NCBI RefSeq assembly: GCF_030163795.1 | Contig: NZ_JASJOF010000002.1 | Coordinates: forward strand, 391,907 to 455,906 | Reading direction: 5' to 3' | From: Roseicyclus marinus | GTDB lineage: Bacteria; Pseudomonadota; Alphaproteobacteria; Rhodobacterales; Rhodobacteraceae | Length of the DNA: 64,000 bases | In this document: positions 8,931 through 18,319 of the stretch, in pieces | Numbering within the stretch: position 1 is the stretch's first letter | How the letters are laid out: each line of letters begins with the position of its first letter | The notes under the pieces: generated by a model | What the model saw: only the letters and a program-made list of their open reading frames with translations | What the model was told of the DNA's origin: nothing | Databases searched by the model: none | Program-made: the position numbers and the translations under genes

Positions 8931-9488
8931 TCAGAGGGCCTGCCCCTCAAGCGCGCGTTCGACCCGGCCCACCGCGTCGTTTATTTCGTCGCGGTGCGGA
9001 TGTATAGCCTGCGCCGCCCGGAAGGCAGCCAGCGCCTCCTCCGGCAGCCCCATTTCCTCGAGCATGAAGCCCAGACCGGTCAGCGCCCCGAAATGACGCG
9101 GCTCCAGAGCCAGGACACGCTGGATATCGGCGATCGCGGGGCCGTAGCGATTCGCCTCGAAGAACATCGTGGCCCGCGCGTTCCAGCCCTCGGCGAAATC
9201 GGGCGCGTGATCGGTCAGCGCCGTCAGGTGATCGTAGGCCGCCGTCAGGTCGCCCCCTTCAAGCGCCGCACGCCCTCGGTCCAGAAGGTAATCTGCCGAA
9301 GCTGACCCGGAGCGCGACCAAAGCAGGATGATCTCTTCCTCGACCACGGGCCAGTTGCGCAGATCTGGCTGGGCCAGCCGATCCAGAAGCTCATCGGCGC
9401 GCGGTCTTTCCTGCGCCATGGCCGGCAGCGTGACCGCACATAGAAGTGCCGCAAGGGCAGTGTTGTGGAAGAACCGCATCCTTTTCAT
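8931..9488 (-). CDS. Exported TPR protein
   Basis: A 185-residue protein with an N-terminal signal peptide (MKRMRFFHNTALAALLCAVTL, cleavage after PAMA-QE). It has at least three tetratricopeptide-like units, seen in ADYLLDRGRAALEGGDLTAAYDHL, DFAEGWNARATMFFEANRYGPAI and RHFGALTGLGFMLEEMGLPEEAL. It is probably a periplasmic scaffold, with no catalytic motif and unknown partners. It lies 43 bp upstream of the helicase on the same strand, so co-transcription is possible. A second in-frame ATG at 9479 is an alternative start. Confidence 0.8.
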   Translation of the reverse strand: MKRMRFFHNTALAALLCAVTLPAMAQERPRADELLDRLAQPDLRNWPVVEEEIILLWSRSGSASADYLLDRGRAALEGGDLTAAYDHLTALTDHAPDFAEGWNARATMFFEANRYGPAIADIQRVLALEPRHFGALTGLGFMLEEMGLPEEALAAFRAAQAIHPHRDEINDAVGRVERALEGQAL

Positions 9489-9567
9489 GATGCGAAGGTA
9501 GCATGTTCGCGCGGGGCTTCCATATCAAACCCGTGCGACCGAAAACGTGACGGAAGGGGAACGGCAA

Positions 9568-9858
9568 ATGAGCGTGATTGACGAAGCGGTAAAGGCATTG
9601 GCCGCGAAACTGGGTGACGGGTTCGACGGCTCAGCCAAGTTCGTGATCGAAGGCGAGGGCGCAGTGATCGTGGACGGCGCGGGCGTCCGCGCGGCCGCAG
9701 AGACCGACGAAGCGGATGTGACCATGACGGCCAGCTCCGACACGTTCCAAGATATCCTTGACGGCAACCTGAACCCCACGATGGCCTTCATGTCTGGCAA
9801 GCTGAAACTGGACGGCGACATGGGCACGGCGATGAAACTCGGATCGGCGCTGTCCTGA
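9568..9858 (+). CDS. SCP2 sterol/lipid-binding domain protein
   Basis: A 96-residue single-domain SCP2 protein, a small alpha/beta fold with a hydrophobic tunnel for lipid or acyl ligands. The family pattern is seen in DGSAKFVIEGEGAVIVD, then DVTMTASSDTFQDILDGNLNPTMAFMSGKLKLDGDMGTAMKLG. The ATG at 9568 is preceded by AAGGGGAA; an earlier in-frame ATG would only add a short unconvincing extension. Its TGA overlaps the next gene's ATG, so it is probably translationally coupled to the lysophospholipase-like hydrolase. Confidence 0.88.
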   Translation: MSVIDEAVKALAAKLGDGFDGSAKFVIEGEGAVIVDGAGVRAAAETDEADVTMTASSDTFQDILDGNLNPTMAFMSGKLKLDGDMGTAMKLGSALS

Positions 9859-10808
9859 TGACAACCGGCGCTGCACCTCACGGCCTGTCGCCTGCACCCT
9901 TCTTCGACGATGTCGCGGAAGGGCCGCAGGGCGTGTCGGCCTATTGGGTGCACAGCGCCGATGGCACGCGCCTGCGGTTTGCGGTCTGGCCAAGCGGGCC
10001 CAAGGGCACCGTCCTGATGATGCCGGGCCGCACAGAATATTGCGAGAAATACGGACGCGTCGCCGCCGATCTGGCGGCGGCGGGCTATGGCATGGTCACC
10101 TTCGACTGGCGCGGGCAGGGATTGGCCGACCGGCCCGAACATCGCCGCGACATGGGCCACGTCATGAGCTTCGACGAATACCGGCAGGATGTGGCGGCCT
10201 TTCGCGGCGCCATCAGCGCACTACACCTGCCCGGCCCTTTCTTTTTGATCGGTCATTCCATGGGTGGTGCCATCGGGCTCAGGGCGCTCCATGACGGATT
10301 GCCGGTCAAGGCCGCGGTCTTCACCGCACCGATGTGGGAAATCCAGATGAAACCCCATCTCAAGGTGCTGCGCGGGCTGGTTCTGAGCCTGTCCGGCCCG
10401 CTAGGCTTGGAGCAGAGCTTTGCCCCGACGACCGGGCCCTATCAGCCGATGCCCTTCGACGACAATCCGCTGACCACGGATCGCGCGCAATTCGACTACA
10501 TGGCCCGCCAGACCGAGGAACATCCCGATCTGGCGCTGGGGGGGCCGTCGATCCAATGGCTGAAATCGGCGCTGGCGGAATGCGCGGCGCTGATGGCAAT
10601 GCCTGCACCCGCCCTGACCTGCACGGCCCTTGTCGGCACCCGCGAAAAAATCGTCGAACCCGAGGCGATCGAGCGGCGGATGGCGACATGGCCCGGCGGG
10701 CGTTTTGCCCTGATCGACGGGGCCGAACACGAGGTTCTGATGGAGGCGCCCGCGATGCGCACGCAAAGCCTGCGCATCATCCTCGACACCTTCGACGGCG
10801 CAGCCTAG
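9858..10808 (+). CDS. pldB: Alpha/beta hydrolase, lysophospholipase family
   Basis: A 316-residue serine hydrolase of the PldB/monoacylglycerol lipase group, expected to cleave lysophospholipids or monoacylglycerols. The nucleophile elbow GHSMGG has its Ser near residue 134. The oxyanion region is [16 protein letters not shown], and DWRGQG follows. The catalytic His is probably in [14 protein letters not shown] near the end. There is no signal peptide. It overlaps the SCP2 gene, whose lipid-binding product may share its substrate class (inference). It is convergent with lolD with a few bases of overlap. Confidence 0.85.
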   Translation: MTTGAAPHGLSPAPFFDDVAEGPQGVSAYWVHSADGTRLRFAVWPSGPKGTVLMMPGRTEYCEKYGRVAADLAAAGYGMVTFDWRGQGLADRPEHRRDMGHVMSFDEYRQDVAAFRGAISALHLPGPFFLIGHSMGGAIGLRALHDGLPVKAAVFTAPMWEIQMKPHLKVLRGLVLSLSGPLGLEQSFAPTTGPYQPMPFDDNPLTTDRAQFDYMARQTEEHPDLALGGPSIQWLKSALAECAALMAMPAPALTCTALVGTREKIVEPEAIERRMATWPGGRFALIDGAEHEVLMEAPAMRTQSLRIILDTFDGAA

Positions 10809-11488
10809 GCCGGGACCAGCACGCCGCCCGACAGCTTCAGACGCCGATCCATCCGCGCCGCGAGGCCAGGATTATGCGTTGCGATCAGCGCGGCCATGCC
10901 CGTATCCCGCACCAAGCCCATGAGCGTGTCGAAAACAGTATCCGCTGTCTCGGGGTCGAGGTTTCCGGTGGGTTCATCGGCCAGCAACAGGCGCGGCTGG
11001 TTGGCCAGGGCCCGGCAAAAGGCGACGCGCTGTTGCTCGCCCCCCGACAGCGTGCCGGGGCGATGATCAAGTCGGTGATCCAGCCCCACGCGACCGAGCA
11101 GGTCACGCGCCCGCGCCTCGGCCTGATCTTGCGTGATGCCATGGGCCAGTTGCGGCAGGACGATATTCTCGACCGCGCTGAATTCCGGCAGCAGGTGGTG
11201 GAATTGGTAAACGAACCCCACCATGCCGCGCCGCGCCTCGGTCCGGGCACGATCACTTGCGCGCGACAGGTCCTGTCCGCCGATCACCACCCGGCCCGCA
11301 TCGGGCGTATCCAACAGCCCCGCGATATGCAGGAGCGTCGATTTCCCCGCGCCCGACGGCGCAACCAGCGCCACGACTTCGCCCGGCGCGATGTCCACGG
11401 CGGCACCGCGCAACACGCGCACCTCGTTCGGACGGCCGAGGTTGTAGCCTTTCTCGATGCCCTCCAGTCGCAGTATGGCCTCACTCAT
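10805..11488 (-). CDS. lolD: Lipoprotein-releasing ABC transporter ATP-binding protein
   Basis: ATPase of the LolCDE complex that extracts outer-membrane lipoproteins from the inner membrane and passes them to LolA. The 227 residues contain Walker [11 protein letters not shown]-loop [16 protein letters not shown], signature LSGGEQQR, Walker [16 protein letters not shown] and the switch His (IATHN). [11 protein letters not shown] is the LolD-type Q-loop. The start overlaps the 3' end of the permease gene by 8 bp, so the two form one operon. Confidence 0.93.
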   Translation of the reverse strand: MSEAILRLEGIEKGYNLGRPNEVRVLRGAAVDIAPGEVVALVAPSGAGKSTLLHIAGLLDTPDAGRVVIGGQDLSRASDRARTEARRGMVGFVYQFHHLLPEFSAVENIVLPQLAHGITQDQAEARARDLLGRVGLDHRLDHRPGTLSGGEQQRVAFCRALANQPRLLLADEPTGNLDPETADTVFDTLMGLVRDTGMAALIATHNPGLAARMDRRLKLSGGVLVPA

Positions 11489-12770
11489 GGCGCAACGCCT
11501 CGACCGGGTTCATCCGCGCCGCGCGGCGGGCAGGAAAGATCGTGACAACGAAGGACAGGCCCAGCGACAATGCCATGGCCGAGGCCACATCGCCCCATTC
11601 CAGTCGCGCGGGCAGGCTGGAAATCAGCCGTATCGACGGATCCCAAACCCCGCCCCCCGCGACCCAGTTCACGAAATCGAAGATCGGGTCGATCCAGATC
11701 GCAAAGGCGCAGCCAAGCGCCACGCCCGCCAGCGTCCCCGCCACCCCGATGGCCGATCCGCACAGGAAGAAGACGCGCAGCACCGAGGCCTCGGACAGGC
11801 CCATGGTGCGCAGGATGCCGATGTCGCGCGACTTGTTCTTCACCAGCATGATCAGGCCCGACACGATGTTCAGCGTCGCGATCAGCACAAGGATCGAGAG
11901 GATGATGAACATGATGTTGTCCTCCATCTGCAAGGCTTGCAGGAAGGCCCCGGAACTGTCGCGCCATGTCCAGATCGACACGTCGCCCGCCGCTTGCAGG
12001 ATGGGCAGGATCATCGGGCCGACATCCTCGGGATCGTCGAGATAGACCTCGATCTCGTCGGCCACGCCGTCGCGGTTGAAATAGCTCTGCGCTTCGGCAA
12101 AGGGCAGGTAGACGCGCACCCGGTCGATGTCCCAGCGTCCGACCTGGAAGATGTAGACCACCTCGTAGGCCGAGACGCGGGGACTTGTGCCAAAGGGCGT
12201 GCGCGCCCCGTCGGGAGAAATCAGGCGAACACGGTCACCGATTTGCAGTCCCAGCTCGCGCGCGACGCCGATGCCGATGGCGACCCCGTCGCCCTGACCA
12301 AAGCGCGAGAGATCGCCGAAGGCCTGTTCGGGTTGGGCGACCAGCGGCACGGTGGCAAGGTCCGCAGGGGTGATCCCCGTCACCTCCACGCCGGCATTGC
12401 GCCCCTCATGCGCGGCCAGAACCTGCCCCCGGATCACGGCTGCGGCATGGCTGACGCCCGGCACGGCGGCGACGGCGGCGGCGGCTTCGGCGTAATCCTC
12501 GAACACCCGGTTCTGGCGACCATCGGCGTCCAACTCGACCTGATCGTAAAGGCTGACATGCGGGTTCGCGCCAAGGATGGTACCGACGAATTCGTAACGA
12601 AATCCGGTCCTTACGGCGAGCGTCGCGATCAGCGCGGCAACCGCCAGCATGATGCCCAGAAAGCTGATCACCGTCATCGTGCTGACCCCGCCCTCGGCCC
12701 TGCGCGCGCGCAGGTAGCGCCAAGCGATCATGCGTTCGAAACGGGAAAAGGGCGGCGGGGACTGGGGCAA
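11481..12770 (-). CDS. lolC: Lipoprotein-releasing ABC transporter permease (LolC/LolE type)
   Basis: Inner-membrane permease of the Lol system. One permease gene with lolD suggests a single LolC/E-like subunit. The protein has an N-terminal amphipathic stretch and first helix ([43 protein letters not shown]), a long periplasmic domain, and three C-terminal membrane segments ([53 protein letters not shown]), ending PVEALRHE as in the family. TTG 12770 is preceded by AAAGGA and gives 429 residues. ATG 12731 is a shorter alternative. The frame extends upstream, but that part does not look like protein. Confidence 0.9.
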   Translation of the reverse strand: MPQSPPPFSRFERMIAWRYLRARRAEGGVSTMTVISFLGIMLAVAALIATLAVRTGFRYEFVGTILGANPHVSLYDQVELDADGRQNRVFEDYAEAAAAVAAVPGVSHAAAVIRGQVLAAHEGRNAGVEVTGITPADLATVPLVAQPEQAFGDLSRFGQGDGVAIGIGVARELGLQIGDRVRLISPDGARTPFGTSPRVSAYEVVYIFQVGRWDIDRVRVYLPFAEAQSYFNRDGVADEIEVYLDDPEDVGPMILPILQAAGDVSIWTWRDSSGAFLQALQMEDNIMFIILSILVLIATLNIVSGLIMLVKNKSRDIGILRTMGLSEASVLRVFFLCGSAIGVAGTLAGVALGCAFAIWIDPIFDFVNWVAGGGVWDPSIRLISSLPARLEWGDVASAMALSLGLSFVVTIFPARRAARMNPVEALRHE

Positions 12771-12908
12771 GAACAGGTCCTTTCGATTGCCGCGCACCCT
12801 GCCCGGTTTCGCCGCCCTGTCAAGCGCAGGCCCTGATTGCCGCTGCGGCGCATCTTGACCCCGGCAAGGTTCCGCGCGCTTGTTGGGCAGGGAATGGAGA
12901 GAGACAGG

Positions 12909-14036
12909 ATGCATCAGCCCGCCATCACCGGCACCGGCGTCTTCACGCCGCCCGAGATCATCACCAACGACGAATTGGTCGCGGCCTTCAACGCGCATGT
13001 CGATCTGTGGAATGCCGAGAACGCCGCGGCCATCGCGGCGGGAGAGGTCGAAGCCAAGGCTTATTCCTCGTCCGAGTTCATCGTCGCGGCCTCGGGGATC
13101 GAACGGCGGCATGTGCTTGACAAGTCAGGCGTTCTTGACCCCGCCGTCATGCATCCGTGGCTGCGGGAACGCGCCGACGACGAACCAAGCGTGATGGCGG
13201 AGATGGGGGTCGCGGCGGCGCGCGCGGCGCTGGAGATGGCGGGCGTCGCGGCGGGCGAGGTCGATCTGGTGATCTGCGCGGCCTCGAACCATGAGCGTGC
13301 CTATCCTGCGATTGCCGTTGAAATTCAGCAGCTTCTGGGATCGGGTGGTTTTGCCTTCGACATGAATGTCGCCTGTTCCTCGGCGACATTCGGGATTCAG
13401 GCGGCGGCGGACATGATCCGGTCGGGCAGCGCGGGCAAGGCGCTGGTAATATCGCCCGAGATCTGTTCGGCGCATCTGGAATGGCGCGACCGGGATTGTC
13501 ATTTTATCTTCGGAGACGTGGCGACCGCCGTTCTGATCGAGCGCGAGGACGAAGCCGCGAAACCGCGCTTCGTCATTCGCTCGACCCGCTGCGCGACGGA
13601 ATTTTCCAACAATATCAGGAACAACAACGGGTTCCTGCGGCGCACGCGCAAGGGCCATATGGAAGACCGGCGCGACATGCAGTTCATGCAAAACGGGCGC
13701 AAGGTCTTCAAGGATGTGTTGCCGATGGTCTCGGCGCATATCGCGGCGCACATGGCAGAGGAAGGCGTGCAAGCCGTTGATCTCAAACGGCTTTGGCTTC
13801 ATCAGGCCAACAAGACGATGAATGATTACATCGGCCGCAAGGTGCTGGGCCGCGATCCCGAACCGGGCGAGCAGCCCAATATCTTGCAAGATTACGCCAA
13901 TACGTCCTCGGCCGGGTCGATCATCGCTTTCGCCAAGTATTCCAAGGATTTGGAGGCGGGCGACGTGGGGCTGATCTGTTCCTTCGGGGCTGGATATTCG
14001 GTCGGATCGGTGATCGTGGAGCGGCGCATCGGGTGA
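12909..14036 (+). CDS. Beta-ketoacyl-ACP synthase III family protein
   Basis: A thiolase-fold condensing enzyme of the FabH family, which joins an acyl-CoA to malonyl-ACP. The catalytic triad is visible: Cys156 in NVACSSATFG, His in LWLHQANKTMNDYIG and Asn in YANTSSAGSIIAF. The 375 residues exceed the roughly 320 of standard FabH; the extra length is an N-terminal insertion around HVDLWNAENAAAIAAGEVEAKAY, so this is a long-form subfamily and the substrate may not be acetyl-CoA. GGAGAGAGACAGG precedes the ATG. It is divergent from lolCD. Confidence 0.88.
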   Translation: MHQPAITGTGVFTPPEIITNDELVAAFNAHVDLWNAENAAAIAAGEVEAKAYSSSEFIVAASGIERRHVLDKSGVLDPAVMHPWLRERADDEPSVMAEMGVAAARAALEMAGVAAGEVDLVICAASNHERAYPAIAVEIQQLLGSGGFAFDMNVACSSATFGIQAAADMIRSGSAGKALVISPEICSAHLEWRDRDCHFIFGDVATAVLIEREDEAAKPRFVIRSTRCATEFSNNIRNNNGFLRRTRKGHMEDRRDMQFMQNGRKVFKDVLPMVSAHIAAHMAEEGVQAVDLKRLWLHQANKTMNDYIGRKVLGRDPEPGEQPNILQDYANTSSAGSIIAFAKYSKDLEAGDVGLICSFGAGYSVGSVIVERRIG

Positions 14037-14070
14037 GTTGGGGCGGTGCGCCGTGACAGGCGCAGGAGGC

Positions 14071-14105
14071 AGATCACGGTGCGCCTAAAGGCGCACCCTA
14101 CGGGT
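14071..14105. repeat. GTAGGGTGCGCC hairpin repeat, copy 2
   Basis: A perfect inverted repeat GGTGCGCC-TAAA-GGCGCACC (14078-14097) followed by CTACGGGTT. In reverse complement it matches the element after purD over about 30 bases. It lies after the KAS III gene. The remaining 14037-14234 interval contains no gene that I can support. Confidence 0.55.
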
Positions 14106-14234
14106 TAAGGAAGGGTTGAGATCGCGGGCGATCCCTTGCGGAAAGATTAAATTTTCGAGGCGAATGTGGACGGATCGTTAACGTCCCGAAAGCCTTGCAA
14201 CGGATCGTCAGGGAAAGCCCTCGACCCCGACCCC

Positions 14235-14699
14235 TCACCCCCGGCTTTCGGCCTCGAGACGGAGCTTCATCTCGACCAGCACCTTTTGCAATTCGAGCGT
14301 CTCTTCCAGAAGGCGGCGCGCCTCGTTGATCGAGATCTTCCCGTCCGCGATCGAGAGGTGATATTCCGCCATCAGGATCGCGAAGCGCTGGCTGAGCGCG
14401 ATGACATGGCTGTTCACGCCCACCGCGCCCGACGAATTGCTCCGCGTCTCGCCCCGCGCGATCTGGCTGCCGTTCAATTCGGCGAGCGCTGCCGTGACAT
14501 GCGGAAAACTGGCCGCCGCCTCGAGCGCGGCCACGGCATCGACCGGCATGAAGCGGTCGGCATGTTCGGAGCTTTCCGAGAAATAGCGCCCGAGTGTCGC
14601 CTTGGACCGGCCCGTCAGCTCGCAGGCGGCAGCGAACCCCACATCCTTGACCAGACGTTCGGTATGCCGCTTGAGATAAGTTTGCGCCCGGTCCGTCAT
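14235..14699 (-). CDS. Putative helix-turn-helix protein of unknown function
   Basis: A 154-residue protein starting MTDRAQTYLKRHTERLV. Residues 16-40 (DVGFAAACELTGRSKATLGRYFSES) read as a helix-turn-helix, and the C-terminal 45 residues are strongly helical and probably coiled-coil (ISINEARRLLEETLELQKVLVEMKLRLEAES). The family is not recognised beyond this; it could be a small DNA-binding regulator. ATG 14699 has GAGGG a few bases upstream. It is divergent from tdk, so the two probably share the 14700-14797 promoter region. Confidence 0.6.
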   Translation of the reverse strand: MTDRAQTYLKRHTERLVKDVGFAAACELTGRSKATLGRYFSESSEHADRFMPVDAVAALEAAASFPHVTAALAELNGSQIARGETRSNSSGAVGVNSHVIALSQRFAILMAEYHLSIADGKISINEARRLLEETLELQKVLVEMKLRLEAESRG

Positions 14700-14797
14700 G
14701 ACACCCTCGTCCACGCCAAGATGGGTGGCAGAAAACCTGCTTTGGCCGGGCGGGTCAATCTTGCCGGGGCACGGGCTTCCGAGGCAGAAGGGGGGCC

Positions 14798-15388
14798 ATG
14801 GCAAAGCTCTATTTCCATTACTCGACGATGAACGCGGGGAAATCGACCCTGCTGTTGCAGGCCTCGTACAATTACATCGAACGGGGGATGCAGACCTATC
14901 TGATGACCGCGAATTTCGACGATCGCGCGGGAACGGGAAAGATCGGCAGCCGGATCGGCATTTCCGCGGAGGCCGATACTTATGCGACGACGAGCGACCT
15001 GTTCGCGATGATCGCGGCGCGGATGCAGCGGGGGCCCTGCGCCTGCGTGCTGATCGACGAAGCGCAATGGCTGACGCGCGAACAGGTCTGGCAATTGGCG
15101 CGCGCGGTCGACGATCTGGGCGTGCCGGTCATGTGCTACGGGTTGCGGGTCGATTTCCGGGGCGAGTTGTTCCCGGGATCGGCGGCATTGCTCGCGCTGG
15201 CCGACGAGATGCGGGAGGTGCGCACGATCTGCCATTGCGGGCGCAAGGCCACGATGGTGATCCGCGTGGACGAGACGGGCCGCGCGCTGACCGAAGGGGC
15301 GCAGATCGAGGTGGGCGGAAATGACCGCTACGTGAGCCTCTGCCGGGTGCATTTCCGCGAGGCTGTGGGGGATCGGCAAGTCACCTGA
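14798..15388 (+). CDS. tdk: Thymidine kinase
   Basis: Type II (bacterial/viral) thymidine kinase, converting thymidine to dTMP with ATP in pyrimidine salvage. The 196 residues carry the P-loop STMNAGKST (about residues 9-17), Walker B LIDEAQWLT, GLRVDFRGELFPGS in the substrate region, a Cys cluster CHCGRKATMV, and the lasso end GGNDRYVSLCRVHF with its Cys/His ligands. A GGGGGGCC stretch precedes the ATG. No other pyrimidine gene is adjacent. Confidence 0.95.
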   Translation: MAKLYFHYSTMNAGKSTLLLQASYNYIERGMQTYLMTANFDDRAGTGKIGSRIGISAEADTYATTSDLFAMIAARMQRGPCACVLIDEAQWLTREQVWQLARAVDDLGVPVMCYGLRVDFRGELFPGSAALLALADEMREVRTICHCGRKATMVIRVDETGRALTEGAQIEVGGNDRYVSLCRVHFREAVGDRQVT

Positions 15389-15411
15389 GACCTTCGTCGC
15401 CTGCGGCGCCG

Positions 15412-15470
15412 AGCCCCTTGCGAGGGGCGCTGCCCCTCGCGCTCCCCGCCGTATTTGGGGGAAGATGAAG
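15412..15470 (+). repeat. 3'-end repeat with AAGATGAAG tail, copy A
   Basis: Stem-loop CGAGGGGC-GCT-GCCCCTCG (15421-15439) followed by CGCTCCCCGCCGTATTTG and GAAGATGAAG. Three other sequences of this layout occur at 28311-28365 (+), 42610-42672 (-) and 34625-34675 (-, degenerate). This copy sits between tdk and the convergent hydroxyacid dehydrogenase gene, where it may also end transcription. Confidence 0.6.
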
Positions 15471-15474
15471 AGGC

Positions 15475-16425
15475 TCAGACAGGGTTCGGGAGCGCGCGTC
15501 CCTCGGCGAAGGCGATGCAATTGGCGAGCGCCATGCGGCCCATGTCTTCACGAACCTCGAGCGCGGCAGTGCCCAGGTGCGGCAGGAGCGTGACGTTTTC
15601 CATGTCGATGAGCGCCTGCGGCACCGCGGGTTCGAATTCGAAGACATCGAGGCCTGCGCCCGCGATCTGGTTCTGCGCGAGGGCCGTGATCAGGGCCGCC
15701 TCATCCACCACGTCGCCGCGGGAGATGTTCACGAAGATCGCATGGGGCTGCATCGCGGCGAATTCGGGCGCGCCCATCAGGTGATGGGTCTCTGCCCCGC
15801 CGGGGGTGGCGAGGACCACGATATCGGCGGCGGCCAGCGCCTCGGCCATCGGCAGTTGGGTGGCCGGGAAATCGACGGATTTGGGCGAGCGGTTGGCATA
15901 GAGGATCTTGCAGCCGAAGCCGAAATGGCAGCGCCGCGCGATGGCCTGACCGATGCGACCCATGCCGATGATGGCCATGGTGCGGCCCGAGACATGCATT
16001 CCGAGCATCTGGGTCGGGTGCCAGCCGGTCCATTGGCCCGCGCGCAGCATCCGTTCGCCCTCGCCCGCGCGGCGCGCGGTCATCAAGATCAGGGTGAGCG
16101 CGATATCGGCGGTGGCGTCCGTGACGGCACCGGGCGTGTTGGTGACGGCAAGGCCCGCAGCGCGGGCGGCGGTCACATCGATATGGTTGTAGCCCACCCC
16201 GAAATTGGCGAGCAGTTTGGCACGGGGTTCGGGCACCTCGGCGAAGGCCGGGGCGCGGAAGGCATCGCCCAAGGTGGGCAGGATCAAGTCATGGTCGCGC
16301 AGCGCCGCCACGCATTCGGCATGATCCATTGGCGTGGTGACGGTGCGGCAGGTGACTGTGAAGCGCGCCTCGGCTTCGGCCATGACGCTGTCGGGAAGGC
16401 GGCGGGAGACGAGGAGGCTCAGCAC
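15475..16425 (-). CDS. D-2-hydroxyacid dehydrogenase (glyoxylate/hydroxypyruvate reductase-like)
   Basis: NAD(P)-dependent D-isomer-specific 2-hydroxyacid dehydrogenase of 316 residues. The dinucleotide fold signature is IIGMGRIGQAIARR. The catalytic residues are Arg in NISRGDVVDE, Glu in DVFEFEP and His in LLPHLGTAALEVR. The N-terminal substrate domain contains LLANFGVGYNHIDV. Closest by eye to the glyoxylate reductase/GyaR group, but the substrate cannot be set from sequence. Its start overlaps the csaA stop by 7 bp, so it ends the proC-csaA gene run. Confidence 0.88.
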   Translation of the reverse strand: MLSLLVSRRLPDSVMAEAEARFTVTCRTVTTPMDHAECVAALRDHDLILPTLGDAFRAPAFAEVPEPRAKLLANFGVGYNHIDVTAARAAGLAVTNTPGAVTDATADIALTLILMTARRAGEGERMLRAGQWTGWHPTQMLGMHVSGRTMAIIGMGRIGQAIARRCHFGFGCKILYANRSPKSVDFPATQLPMAEALAAADIVVLATPGGAETHHLMGAPEFAAMQPHAIFVNISRGDVVDEAALITALAQNQIAGAGLDVFEFEPAVPQALIDMENVTLLPHLGTAALEVREDMGRMALANCIAFAEGRALPNPV

Positions 16426-16760
16426 ATCTTTTCTCCGTTGGGGACGGGTTGGTCGGGGGCGATGAGGACCACCTTGCCGTCTGCGTCATGCAGGCCGAGG
16501 ACCAGCGCCTCGGACATGAAGGGGCCGATCTGGCGGGGCGGGAAATTCACCACGCCCAGAACCTGCCGGCCGATCAGGGCCTCGGGTGTGTAATGGGTGG
16601 TGATCTGGGCAGAGCTTTTCCTTGTGCCGATCTCGGGGCCGTAATCGACCCAGAGCTTGATCGCGGGTTTGCGGGCCTCGGGGAAGGGTTCGGCGCGGAT
16701 CACGGTGCCGACGCGGATGTCGACGCGGGCGAAATCGTCGAAGGTGATGGTGTCGGTCAT
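16419..16760 (-). CDS. csaA: CsaA-type tRNA-binding protein
   Basis: A 113-residue protein consisting of a single tRNA-binding OB-fold (EMAP/Trbp111 type), with reported export-chaperone activity for the Bacillus homologue. Motifs are FARVDIRVGTVIRAEPFPEARKPA, ITTHYTPEALIGRQVLGVVNFPPRQIGPFMSEALVLG and the ending VLIAPDQPVPNGEKMC. The length matches the family. It overlaps proC by 4 bp upstream and the dehydrogenase by 7 bp downstream, indicating a single transcript. Confidence 0.93.
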   Translation of the reverse strand: MTDTITFDDFARVDIRVGTVIRAEPFPEARKPAIKLWVDYGPEIGTRKSSAQITTHYTPEALIGRQVLGVVNFPPRQIGPFMSEALVLGLHDADGKVVLIAPDQPVPNGEKMC

Positions 16761-17569
16761 CCCTTGAGTTCCCGGCTGCGGTTCGTGGCGGCGGCGACGG
16801 TGGCGCGGATGAGCGGGGGGAGGCCCTTTTCCGGGTCCATCAGGACGCCAAGACCCGCCTGCGTGGTGCCATTGGGCGAGGTCACGTTGATGCGAAGCTG
16901 TTCGGGGGTCTCGGTCACGGCTTCGGCGAGCGCACCCGCACCTGCGACGGTGGCCTTGGCCAGTTGCATGGCGAGCGCTTCGGGCAAGCCTTCGGCGACG
17001 CCTGCAGCGGCGAGCGTGTCGATGAGGTGGAAGACGTAAGCGGGACCCGAGCCGGAGAGGCCCGTGACGGCGTCGATCTGATCCTCGGTCTGAAGCCGGA
17101 CGACCTGGCCGATGGCCGAGAGAAGCGTTTCGGCGAGGTCGAGATCGGCGGGCCTGGCCGCGTCATTGCCGATGATCGCGGTGATGCCCTTGCCGATGGC
17201 GGCGGGCGTATTGGGCATGGAGCGGATGACGCGGGTGGCGGGGCCGAAGGCGGCCTCATAGGCGGCGATGGGGGTACCGGCGGCGACCGAGAGGACGAGG
17301 GTGCCGCCGCCGCCGAAGCGGGCGACCTGCGGCAGGGCGGCCTGCATCATCTGGGGTTTGACGGCGACCATGAGGACGGCCGGATCGGCCGGGAGATCCG
17401 CGTTGATCGCGACACCCGTGGCCCGCAGCCAATCGGAGGGGTTGGGGTCGATCACATGGACGGCGCGCGCGGGCAGGGCGTTGTTCAGCCAGCCCTCGAG
17501 CATGGCGGAGCCCATCTTTCCGCAGCCCAGCATGACCAGCCCACGGTTCGAGATATCGGCGAAATCCAT
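16757..17569 (-). CDS. proC: Pyrroline-5-carboxylate reductase
   Basis: Last step of proline synthesis: reduces 1-pyrroline-5-carboxylate with NAD(P)H. The 270 residues show the N-terminal Rossmann motif LVMLGCGKMGSAMLEGWL, IRSMPNTPAAIGKGITAI, and the C-terminal signature DAVTGLSGSGPAYVFHLIDTLAAAGVAEGLP, then TSPNGTTQAGL. It is the head of the proC-csaA-dehydrogenase run and lies 29 bp downstream of the YbjN gene. Confidence 0.95.
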   Translation of the reverse strand: MDFADISNRGLVMLGCGKMGSAMLEGWLNNALPARAVHVIDPNPSDWLRATGVAINADLPADPAVLMVAVKPQMMQAALPQVARFGGGGTLVLSVAAGTPIAAYEAAFGPATRVIRSMPNTPAAIGKGITAIIGNDAARPADLDLAETLLSAIGQVVRLQTEDQIDAVTGLSGSGPAYVFHLIDTLAAAGVAEGLPEALAMQLAKATVAGAGALAEAVTETPEQLRINVTSPNGTTQAGLGVLMDPEKGLPPLIRATVAAATNRSRELKG

Positions 17570-17598
17570 CCTGTCCCCCCTTGGTTCGGGGGGCGAGG

Positions 17599-18102
17599 TT
17601 AGGCGCGGCCGTAGGTCTCTGCAATGGCGACCTGCATCGCCTCTTCGGGAGTGCGGTTGCCCCAGCAGGCGAGCTGGAAGGCCGGGTAGTAGCGTTCGGC
17701 GGCCATGACGGCGGTTTCCACCATGCAGGCGATCTGGTCAGGGCTGGCCAGTTGTTCGCCCGCAAGGACGAGGCCGTAGCGGTAGACCATGAGTTTCTGC
17801 GCGGCCCAGTAGGTGAAGGCCCCGGCCCAGCACCGGTCGTTGGTGAGGTTGAGGGTTTCGTAGAGGGCAGGCAGCGCTTCGGCGGGCGGCTCCATCTCGA
17901 AGGTGCAGATCATGCGCAGGGTTTCGTCATAGGCCGACCAGGCGAGCGTGACGGAATAGGTGCGCCATTGGCCTTCGATCGCCATGGCGATCTGGTCATC
18001 GGCGATACGGTCGAAATCCCATTCGTGGTGGGAGGCGAGCGTTTCGACGATGTCGATGGGATGGAGGTCTTCGATGTCCAGATACTGCTCGGAATGCGAC
18101 AT
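17599..18102 (-). CDS. YbjN-domain protein
   Basis: A 167-residue cytoplasmic protein of the YbjN type (an alpha/beta domain similar to secretion chaperones). Typical features are YLDIEDLHPIDIVETLASHHEWDFDRI, then a beta-rich middle and WAGAFTYWAAQKLMVYRYGLVLAGEQLASPDQIACMVETAV. It commonly neighbours proC in Rhodobacterales. Molecular function is unknown. The start is ATG 18102, and the flanking 18103-18319 interval holds no supported gene. Confidence 0.85.
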   Translation of the reverse strand: MSHSEQYLDIEDLHPIDIVETLASHHEWDFDRIADDQIAMAIEGQWRTYSVTLAWSAYDETLRMICTFEMEPPAEALPALYETLNLTNDRCWAGAFTYWAAQKLMVYRYGLVLAGEQLASPDQIACMVETAVMAAERYYPAFQLACWGNRTPEEAMQVAIAETYGRA

Positions 18103-18319
18103 GGCCCAGGCCTCGTGTTCGGCAGCCTTGCGGGCCTTGGGTCTCTGTCCAAGACGCCCGCTATCGGCTGGGTGCCTTTCATATCGGTGGGGGCGTGATG
18201 CCCTTCACCTACGAAATACGGTGCGGCGGTTGGGGCCTTGTGTAAAGCAGTATTTTCGTGACGGACAGCGAGAGTTCCGCAAGGGGCGGTGGTATCCACA
18301 AGATATTGTGGGGTGTGGG